Positions 54,690 through 61,468 of a stretch of 64,000 nucleotides of DNA are shown here, in pieces. The position numbers were made by a program, and so were the translations under genes. The notes beneath the pieces were generated by a model. The model was not told where the DNA came from. It saw nothing but the letters and a program-made list of their open reading frames with translations, and ran no database searches. The first letter of the stretch is position 1. Every line of letters begins with the position of its first letter. The stretch is taken from assembly GCA_944320385.1 (NCBI GenBank), contig CALUHH010000004.1, forward strand, positions 1 through 64,000, written 5' to 3'. The stretch is from an uncultured Atopobiaceae bacterium. GTDB lineage: Bacteria; Actinomycetota; Coriobacteriia; Coriobacteriales; Atopobiaceae.

Positions 54690-57600
54690 CTACTCGCTGC
54701 GAAGGGCCTCCACGGGGTCGCGGCGGCTCGCGGCGCTCGACGGGATGAGGCCCGCCACGAGCGTCAGGGCCACCGAGATGCACACGAGCACCGCCGCCGA
54801 GGTCCAGGGAAGGCTCATGATGCTCTCCACGTCAAAGTCCGCGAGCACCCACGCGTTCACGGGCACGGAGACCGCCGCGACCACGGCGATGGCGAAGACG
54901 CCCGAGATGAGCCCCTCGATGAAGGTCTCGGCGTTGAAGACGCTCGCGACGTTGCCCTTGGAGGCCCCGATCGCGCGCAGGATGCCGATCTCCTTCTTGC
55001 GCTCGAGCACGCTGATGTAGGTGATGATGCCGATCATGATCGAGCTCACCACCAGCGAGATGCTCACGAAGGCGATGAGCACGAGCGAGATCATGTTCAC
55101 GATGTCGGTCACGCTGCCCATGATCACGCCCATGTAGTCGGTGTAGGAGATCACCGCGTCATCGTTGCCCGCGGCGCGCTGCTCGTCGTTGTATCGCTCG
55201 ATGATGTCCAGCACGCTCTCCTTGGCCTCGAAGTCCTTGGGGTAGATCTCTATCGCTGCCGGGTCGTCGGGCGTGGCGTAGCCGAGCGTCTGGAGGTTGT
55301 TGTCATAGGTGAGCTGGCCCGCGTTGGCGTAGCTCTCCATGAGCGAGGCCAGGTCCTCGGCGTCCATGTTGAAGCTGATCGCGCCCGCGAGCGCCTCGGC
55401 GTCCACGGAGAAGGCGCTCTGGAGGCTCGAGAGGCCTCCGGCGACCTGGCTCGCATAGCTGCCCAGGACCTGGGAGATGGCGGACTGGAGCTGGGAGGAG
55501 ATCGCCGCGCCGATCTGAGAGGACATGCCCTGCATAAACGACTGAAGGTACGGGGCGAGCTGGCCGGAGACGTAGTCGCGCACGATCTGGTCGACCCGCT
55601 CGCGCACGGGCGCGCCCGCGACGGCGTCGATCTGGGCGAGGGTCGCCTGCGCCTCCTCGGTCTCAAGGTACTGGCCCAGAAGGTCGACGACGCCCTGGAC
55701 GAAGGCCGGGTCGTCGGGGTCGAGCGCCCCGGCGCTCTCTCCCCACCAGCGGACAAACCCGCTCGTGAGCTCGCCTCCGAGACGCGCGGCCTCCTCGAGC
55801 TGCTCGAGGGAGAGCGGCGGGTCGGCCACGGCCTCCTCCAGGATCGACGAGAAGTCCGGCGAGGGCGCGCCGGCCACGAGCGACTCCACGTCAATCGAGC
55901 TCGCCACGCTCGAGAGGTCCACGGAGACGCCGGAGAGGTCGATGCCCGAGGGGTCGAAGGCGGCCGAGAGGCCGCTCGTGTCGAAGGAGAAGGCCGAGCG
56001 CAGGCGCGCCTCGTCGACCGAGAAGAGGCTCTCGAGGTCCACGCCCTTGCGCGCCTCCTCCTGGAGCGTGGCGAAGCTCTTGCCGGTGAAGACGTCGGTC
56101 TCGGGGTTGGCGAGCTGCTGCTGGACGATCTTTGAGCTCGCGGCGCGCTCCATGAGGGCCTCGGTGAGACCGTGGGTGTAGGCGATGCCGGCCGAGAGTG
56201 CCTTGGCGTCGGTGCTCTCGTTGGGGCGCACGACGCCCACGACGCGCAGGTCGAGGCCGCCCTCCACCGCCGCGGCCATGAACTCGGCGTCCGAGCTCAT
56301 GTCGGTCCAGCCTCCGGTCTCGGCGTTGGCGCGGTACTCGTCGGCGGGGCTGATCACCTTGAAGGAGAGCGCGAGAGCGTCGTCGTAGGTGAAGTCCACG
56401 TCCTCGTGCCCGATGTCGGTCTCCCCCGCCGTGCCGCTCATGGCCGTCGTCACCATCTGGGTGAGCTCGGCGGGGTCGAGCACGCCGATGCCGTAGAGCG
56501 TGTAGTCGGAGATGCGGCCGCTCTGCGTGAGGACGAGCACGCACTCGTTTGCCTCGGTCGCCCAGCGGCCGGCCACGACGTCGTACTGGGACGCGAGCAG
56601 CTCGGGGTCGTCGATCATCTCGTTGAAGACCGACATCCCGCCGCCCGTCATGCCCGCCGTCGCCGTGCCGGAGGCCCCGCCGGTCATCGCGGTCCCGAGC
56701 GCGTTGGGGTTGAGCTGGACCGCGCCCTCAGAGGTGTCCGCCTCGAAGACGAGCGGGGTGAGGCCGTAGTCGTACTGGATGGCGTTGACGTAGCCGTCGA
56801 GGTCGTCGGGGTTCGTCTCGAGGTAGGACTTGAGCCCGGAGAGGTCGTTGGAGCCCACGGAGGCGAACATGTCCGTGAGCATCATGAACTCGGGGATCTG
56901 TTGGGGGTCCTCGTCCTTCTCGCCCGACGCGGCGGAGCCCCCGTCCTCGGAGAGCATGCCGGAGATGTCCATGCTCTGCTTGGTGATCGAGAGCGGGTAG
57001 CTGGAGAGCGTGTCCTCCTCGACGCGCGCGATGTAGCCGTTCACGCCGTTGGCCAGCGCCAGAATGGCGGCGATGCCGATGATGCCGATCGAGCCGGCAA
57101 AGGCCGTCATGATGGTGCGGCCCTTCTTGGTCATCAGGTTGTTGAAGGAGAGCCCGAGCGCCGTGAGGAAGCTCATCGAGGTGCGGCGTGCCTGCTTGGC
57201 CTCGCGGCGCGGGACCGCGTCGGGGTCGAGCGGGTCGGTGTCCGCGGTGATGTGGCCGTCGCGCAGCTCCACGATGCGGGTGGCGTAGCGGCGCGCGAGC
57301 TCGGGGTTGTGCGTGACCATGACGACGAGGCGGTCCTGGGCGACCTCCTTGAGCAGGTCCATGACCTGCACGGACGTTGCCGAGTCGAGGGCGCCCGTGG
57401 GCTCGTCGGCGAGCAGGATCTCCGGGTCGTTGATCAGGGCGCGCGCGATGGCCACGCGCTGCATCTGGCCGCCGGAGAGCTGGCTCGGGCGCTTGTTCAC
57501 GTGGTCGGCGAGGCCCACGCGCGCGAGGGCGTCGAGCGCCCGGCGGCGGCGCTCGGCGCGTCCCACGCCCGAGAGCGTGAGCGCGAGCTCCACGTTGGCG

Positions 57601-57902
57601 AGGATCGTCTGGTGCGGGATGAGGTTGTAGCTCTGGAACACGAAGCCGATGCGGTTGTTGCGGTAGGTGTCCCAGTCGCGGTCCTTGTACTCGCGGGTGG
57701 AGATGCCGTCGATGACGAGGTCGCCCTCGTCAAAGTGGTCGAGGCCGCCCACGATGTTGAGCATAGTGGTCTTGCCGGAGCCCGAGGGGCCGAGCACGGC
57801 GACGAACTCGTTGTCGCGGAAGGCGACGGACACGTGGTCGAGCGCAACCTGCGTGAACGAGTCGGTCACGTAGCGCTTGCAGATGTCCTTGAGCTCGAGC
57901 AT
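54690..57902 (-). CDS. MacB/FtsX-type ABC transporter, ATPase and permease fused
   Basis: 1070 residues from [16 protein letters not shown] before the start. ATPase ~1-230: [47 protein letters not shown]. Linker, then TM1 (~265-290, [20 protein letters not shown]), a huge ~600-residue extracytoplasmic domain, and three C-terminal helices with the FtsX-like cytoplasmic [19 protein letters not shown]. MacB-type proteins act as mechanotransmitters rather than classical pumps, often in peptide or antibiotic response; substrate here unknown. The extracytoplasmic domain is larger than in typical MacB. It contains a GEKDEDP stretch from a CGAGAAGGAC copy. Confidence 0.9.
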   Translation of the reverse strand: MLELKDICKRYVTDSFTQVALDHVSVAFRDNEFVAVLGPSGSGKTTMLNIVGGLDHFDEGDLVIDGISTREYKDRDWDTYRNNRIGFVFQSYNLIPHQTILANVELALTLSGVGRAERRRRALDALARVGLADHVNKRPSQLSGGQMQRVAIARALINDPEILLADEPTGALDSATSVQVMDLLKEVAQDRLVVMVTHNPELARRYATRIVELRDGHITADTDPLDPDAVPRREAKQARRTSMSFLTALGLSFNNLMTKKGRTIMTAFAGSIGIIGIAAILALANGVNGYIARVEEDTLSSYPLSITKQSMDISGMLSEDGGSAASGEKDEDPQQIPEFMMLTDMFASVGSNDLSGLKSYLETNPDDLDGYVNAIQYDYGLTPLVFEADTSEGAVQLNPNALGTAMTGGASGTATAGMTGGGMSVFNEMIDDPELLASQYDVVAGRWATEANECVLVLTQSGRISDYTLYGIGVLDPAELTQMVTTAMSGTAGETDIGHEDVDFTYDDALALSFKVISPADEYRANAETGGWTDMSSDAEFMAAAVEGGLDLRVVGVVRPNESTDAKALSAGIAYTHGLTEALMERAASSKIVQQQLANPETDVFTGKSFATLQEEARKGVDLESLFSVDEARLRSAFSFDTSGLSAAFDPSGIDLSGVSVDLSSVASSIDVESLVAGAPSPDFSSILEEAVADPPLSLEQLEEAARLGGELTSGFVRWWGESAGALDPDDPAFVQGVVDLLGQYLETEEAQATLAQIDAVAGAPVRERVDQIVRDYVSGQLAPYLQSFMQGMSSQIGAAISSQLQSAISQVLGSYASQVAGGLSSLQSAFSVDAEALAGAISFNMDAEDLASLMESYANAGQLTYDNNLQTLGYATPDDPAAIEIYPKDFEAKESVLDIIERYNDEQRAAGNDDAVISYTDYMGVIMGSVTDIVNMISLVLIAFVSISLVVSSIMIGIITYISVLERKKEIGILRAIGASKGNVASVFNAETFIEGLISGVFAIAVVAAVSVPVNAWVLADFDVESIMSLPWTSAAVLVCISVALTLVAGLIPSSAASRRDPVEALRSE

Positions 57903-58030
57903 GGGGGTCCTCCGGGTGGCCTTGGGCAACCATCACATGGTACCCATCCGAGCGGCCCGGCAGACCCGCGCGACGCAATCGGCACGTACGCGGGGGCGTG
58001 CCGTCGAGGCGAAGGCGCTACAATGCCCGC

Positions 58031-58666
58031 ATGACGAGAAGAACCACCATCACGACGCTCGCCGCGGGCGGGCCCGGCGGCATTCCCGTGGAAGTCGAGC
58101 GCAGGCGCGTGCGGCGGCTCAACCTGCGGGTGCGCGCGGACGGCTCGGCGCACCTTAGCGTGCCGTGGCGCTGCCCGCTCGCGGAGGCGCAGCGCTTCCT
58201 CGACGAGCACGAGGCATGGCTGCGCACGCATGTGGCACGCCGGGCGGAGCGCGCGGCGGAGCCGGACGACGGGCTGGTCCCGCTCTGGGGGCGGCTCGTG
58301 TCGCCGCCCGCCGACGCCGCCCCCGAAGAGCTCTGGCGCGGCGAGCTGGCCGCCCGCCTTCCCGAGGTCGCGAAGCGCATGGAGGCCGTGCTCGGCGTGC
58401 GGGCGGCCGGCTGGCAGCTGCGCATTATGAAGACGCGCTGGGGGTCGTGCACGCCGCGCACGGGGCGCATCCGCGTGAACGTGCGGCTTGCCGCCTACCC
58501 GCCCGCCTGCCTCGACTACGTCGTGGCGCACGAGCTTACGCATCTGCTGGAGCCGAGCCACAACGCGCGGTTCCATGCTCTTCTCGCCCGTGCGTTCCCC
58601 GAGGAGGCCGCCGCCCGCGCCCTCCTGCGGCGCCCCGCGCGCGAGGCGTGCGAGCGGGGCGCGTGA
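58031..58666 (+). CDS. YgjP-like metallopeptidase domain protein (DUF45)
   Basis: 211 residues. C-terminal YVVAHELTHLLEPSHNARFH gives HELTH plus a third His, and MKTRWGSCTPRTGRIRVNVR is the DUF45/YgjP signature. Probably zinc-binding; activity in the family is poorly characterised. Codons 2-5 (ACG AGA AGA ACC) contain CGAGAAGAAC and use AGA twice, a codon otherwise very rare in this window. No clear ribosome site. The stop codon lies within the operator of the next operon. Confidence 0.85.
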   Translation: MTRRTTITTLAAGGPGGIPVEVERRRVRRLNLRVRADGSAHLSVPWRCPLAEAQRFLDEHEAWLRTHVARRAERAAEPDDGLVPLWGRLVSPPADAAPEELWRGELAARLPEVAKRMEAVLGVRAAGWQLRIMKTRWGSCTPRTGRIRVNVRLAAYPPACLDYVVAHELTHLLEPSHNARFHALLARAFPEEAAARALLRRPAREACERGA

Positions 58667-58678
58667 CGAAAGCGTCAC
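58663..58678. promoter_or_regulatory. Operator palindrome GTGACG(N4)CGTCAC upstream of the two-component genes
   Basis: GTGACGAAAGCGTCAC is a near-perfect 16-base dyad overlapping the preceding stop codon. It is almost the same as 60704-60719, upstream of the ABC transporter. Candidate binding site of the response regulator; a TATACT -10 box follows at 58702. Confidence 0.6.
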
Positions 58679-58730
58679 GAGACCGCGTCCTTCTCGGCGC
58701 CTATACTCGAGTCACGACGAAGGGAGGGCC

Positions 58731-59423
58731 ATGAACCAGCTCCGGATACTGCTCGCCGAGGACGACCCGCTGATCGTGGAGGGGCTCTCGGAGCTCCTGG
58801 CCAACGAGGGCTTTGTCGTGGACTCCTCCCCCACCCAGGCAGGCGCCGTCGAGCTGGCGTGCCGCCCGCACGCCGACTACGCGCTCGCGCTCGTGGACCT
58901 GACGCTCGCCCAGGGCAACGGGTTTGCGGTGTGCAACGCCATCAATTCCGCCACGCCGGACGTCCCCGTGATCTTTCTCACCGCCGCCGACGACGAGCTC
59001 AACACCGTGACCGGCCTCTCGATGGGCGCCGACGACTACGTGGCCAAGCCCTTCCGCCCGCGCGAGCTCGTGGCGCGCATCCAGGCGGCCATCCGCCGCG
59101 CCCGACCCGAGAGGGCCGTCCTGCGGCTGGGCCGCGTGAGCATCGAGCCGGACCGCGCGCACGTGGAGAAGGACGGGCGCGAGGTCGTGCTCTCCGCGCT
59201 GGAGTACCGCCTGCTGCTCCTGTTTGCGAAGAACTCGGGACGCCTGGTCACGCGCGACATGATGCGCGAGGCGCTCTGGGACGACGCGGGCGCCTACGTG
59301 GAGGAGAACACGCTCTCGGTCTACATCAAGCGGCTGCGCGACAAGCTCGAGGACGACCCCGCGGAGCCCTCGCTCATCGTCACGGTGCGCGGCCTGGGCT
59401 ACCGCGCGGGCGACGAGGGCTAG
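58731..59423 (+). CDS. OmpR-family response regulator
   Basis: 230 residues, start after GGGAGGG. Receiver: LLAEDDPLI, phospho-acceptor Asp in LALVDLTLAQ, FLTAADD, Lys in YVAKPFRP. Winged helix: LSALEYRLLLLFAKNSGRLV and ENTLSVYIKRLRDKLED. Followed nine bases later by its kinase. Context (kinase of the short two-helix type plus downstream ABC ATPase and FtsX-type permease) resembles Bce-like peptide-antibiotic sensing modules; inferred. Confidence 0.92.
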   Translation: MNQLRILLAEDDPLIVEGLSELLANEGFVVDSSPTQAGAVELACRPHADYALALVDLTLAQGNGFAVCNAINSATPDVPVIFLTAADDELNTVTGLSMGADDYVAKPFRPRELVARIQAAIRRARPERAVLRLGRVSIEPDRAHVEKDGREVVLSALEYRLLLLFAKNSGRLVTRDMMREALWDDAGAYVEENTLSVYIKRLRDKLEDDPAEPSLIVTVRGLGYRAGDEG

Positions 59424-59432
59424 GGGGCGGCC

Positions 59433-60482
59433 GTGCTCCTGCGCAACCGGGAGGTCAGGCGGGCTGCTGGGGTGTCCGCGGTCGTGGGCGCCGCGGGGAT
59501 GCTGCTTGCGTGGAGGCTCGCGGGGCCGGGCGGCGCGGCGTGCGTCGCGGGCACGGCGGCCGTCCTGCTCCTGGTGTGGCTCGCGGCCACGCGGGCGCGC
59601 TACCGGGCGCTCGCGCGCATGGCGGCCCAGCTGGACGACATCCTGCACGGCGCGCGCGACGTGAGCTTCGAGCGCATGCGCGAGGGCGAGCTCGCGATCC
59701 TGGCCTCCGAGCTCGATAAGATGTGCAACCGGCTGGCACTTGCCAACGAGGACCTCGCGCACGAGAGAAACGCCCTCGCCGACGCGCTGGCGGACATATC
59801 GCACCAGCTCAAGACCCCGCTGACCTCGCTTGCGCTCATGACGTCGCTCGCGCGGCGCGAGCTCGTGGCCGACGGCGCGCACGCGGAGCAGCTCGCGCGT
59901 CTGCGCACGATGGAGCGCCTCGAGGACCGCGTGGAGTGGCTCGTCTCCTCCCTGCTCAAGCTCGCCCGCATCGACGCGGGCGTGGTGAGCTTCGCGCGGG
60001 CGCGGGTGAGCGGCTCCGAGCTCGTGGCGCGGGCGGCCGAGCCCCTGGCCGTGGCCTTCGACCTCGCCGACGTGCGCCTGGTCGTGGACGCGGCGCCGGG
60101 CTCGGGCTTTGAGGGCGACCTCTCCTGGACGGCGGAGGCGCTGGAGAACGTGCTCAAGAACTGCCTCGAGCACACGCCTTCGGGCGGCGAGGTGCGCGTG
60201 AGCTGCGCGGAGGACGCGCTGGCCTTTCGGCTTTGCGTGGAGGATACCGGGACGGGCATCGCCGCGGAGGACCTGCCGCACGTCTTCGAGCGCTTCTATC
60301 GCGGGGGCGAGAAGGACGCGCGGGCCGCGGGCGCCGGCTCCGAGGTGGACCCCGCGGGCGTGGGCATCGGGCTTGCGCTCGCCCGCAGCCTCGTCACGGC
60401 GCAGGGCGGCACCATCCGCGCGGGCAACGCCGCGGGCGGCGGCGCGCGCTTCGACGTCGTGTTCTTCAAGGCCGTGGTGTAG
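59433..60482 (+). CDS. Sensor histidine kinase
   Basis: 349 residues from GTG after GGGGGC. Two N-terminal helices with almost no external loop (~12-50), the intramembrane-sensing layout; then HisKA with ALADISHQLKTPLTSLAL, N-box VLKNCLEHTP, DTGTGIA, and a final VGIGLALARSLV. Between the F-box (FERFYRGG) and the last G-box there is an insertion EKDARAAGAG produced across a CGAGAAGGAC copy. Such kinases usually rely on an ABC transporter as sensor, which fits the genes at 60786 and 61469. Confidence 0.9.
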   Translation: MLLRNREVRRAAGVSAVVGAAGMLLAWRLAGPGGAACVAGTAAVLLLVWLAATRARYRALARMAAQLDDILHGARDVSFERMREGELAILASELDKMCNRLALANEDLAHERNALADALADISHQLKTPLTSLALMTSLARRELVADGAHAEQLARLRTMERLEDRVEWLVSSLLKLARIDAGVVSFARARVSGSELVARAAEPLAVAFDLADVRLVVDAAPGSGFEGDLSWTAEALENVLKNCLEHTPSGGEVRVSCAEDALAFRLCVEDTGTGIAAEDLPHVFERFYRGGEKDARAAGAGSEVDPAGVGIGLALARSLVTAQGGTIRAGNAAGGGARFDVVFFKAVV

Positions 60483-60530
60483 GGCGGCTCCCGGGGCCGC
60501 CCGACTCCGGGCGCCGACCCAGGCTCGGGA

Positions 60531-60669
60531 GGGTATGTGCACCGCCCCTCGAGGGTATGTACACCGCTTCGAGGCACGGGTTCTTCTCGGCAGCTCATCT
60601 ACCTGCGCGTTTGCAACCAACCAAAAACCGGCGGGTGTACATACCCTAAGGGGCCGCTGTACATACCCT
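60531..60669. repeat. 22-bp phased palindromic array H
   Basis: GGGTATGTGCACC and GGGTATGTACACC start at 60531 and 60553; inverted words ending CATACCC end at 60647 and 60669: 22-bp steps on both sides. The core GGTTCTTCTCGGCAGCTCAT then CTACCTGCGCGTTTGC matches the cores of arrays D-G although the arm words are different. The right-hand GAGAAG is lost here. Lies between the kinase gene and the ABC genes (303-bp gap). Confidence 0.88.
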
Positions 60670-60703
60670 CGCGGCTCGGCCCGCGGCGGCGACGCGTCCT
60701 CCG

Positions 60704-60719
60704 TGACGAATCCGTCACG
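60704..60719. promoter_or_regulatory. Operator palindrome upstream of the ABC transporter
   Basis: GTGACGAATCCGTCAC, the same dyad as at 58663, with an extra half-site GCGTCACG seven bases on. About 65 bases before the ATPase start. Suggests the response regulator controls both operons. Confidence 0.6.
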
Positions 60720-60785
60720 CGCGCGTCACGGCGGCGCAGCCGTCCTCCCCCATCATAGAATTGACGAGAAGAACGAGGAGGCAGC

Positions 60786-61466
60786 ATGGACATCCTGCAG
60801 ATCGAGCACCTCACCAAGACCTACGGCACCGGCGACACGGCCGTGCGCGCGCTCGACGACGTGAGCTTCACGGTGGCAGCCGGCGAGTTCGTGGCGATCA
60901 TCGGCAGCTCGGGCTCGGGCAAGTCGACGCTGCTGCACCTGATCGGAGGCGTCGACCGGCCCACCTCGGGCACGGTCCGCCTGAACGGCGAGGACGTCTT
61001 CCAGCGCTCCGACGAGCAGCTCGCGGTCTTCCGTCGGCGCGAGGTCGGGCTGGTGTATCAGTTCTACAACCTCGTCCCGGTGCTCGACGTGGTGGAGAAC
61101 ATGTGCCTGCCCGTGCTCATGGACGGCCGAGCGGTCAACGAGAGGCGCCTGACCAGCATGCTCCACGTGCTCGGCCTCGAGGGGCGCGAGCACCACCTCC
61201 CCAACCAGCTCTCCGGCGGCCAGCAGCAGCGCGTCGCCATCGGGCGCGCGCTCATGAACGCGCCGGCCGTGGTCCTGGCCGACGAGCCCACCGGAAACCT
61301 CGACTCCAGGAACTCGGCCGAGATCATGTCCCTGCTGCGCACGTCCAACAAGGAGCTCGGGCAGACCCTCATCGTGATCACGCACGACGAGGACATCGCG
61401 CTCACGGCGGACCGCGTGATCGCGCTCGAGGACGGGCGCATCGCCTCCGACACGAGGGTGCGCTAG
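60786..61466 (+). CDS. ABC transporter ATPase, MacB/LolD-like
   Basis: 226 residues, GAGGAGG before the ATG. Walker A IIGSSGSGKST, Q-loop VYQFYNLVP, signature [17 protein letters not shown], Walker B VVLADEPTGNLDS, H-loop VITHDED. This is the subfamily that energises FtsX-type permeases; the permease gene begins two bases after its stop. Likely peptide-antibiotic resistance or sensing module with the kinase upstream. Confidence 0.93.
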   Translation: MDILQIEHLTKTYGTGDTAVRALDDVSFTVAAGEFVAIIGSSGSGKSTLLHLIGGVDRPTSGTVRLNGEDVFQRSDEQLAVFRRREVGLVYQFYNLVPVLDVVENMCLPVLMDGRAVNERRLTSMLHVLGLEGREHHLPNQLSGGQQQRVAIGRALMNAPAVVLADEPTGNLDSRNSAEIMSLLRTSNKELGQTLIVITHDEDIALTADRVIALEDGRIASDTRVR

Positions 61467-61468
61467 CC

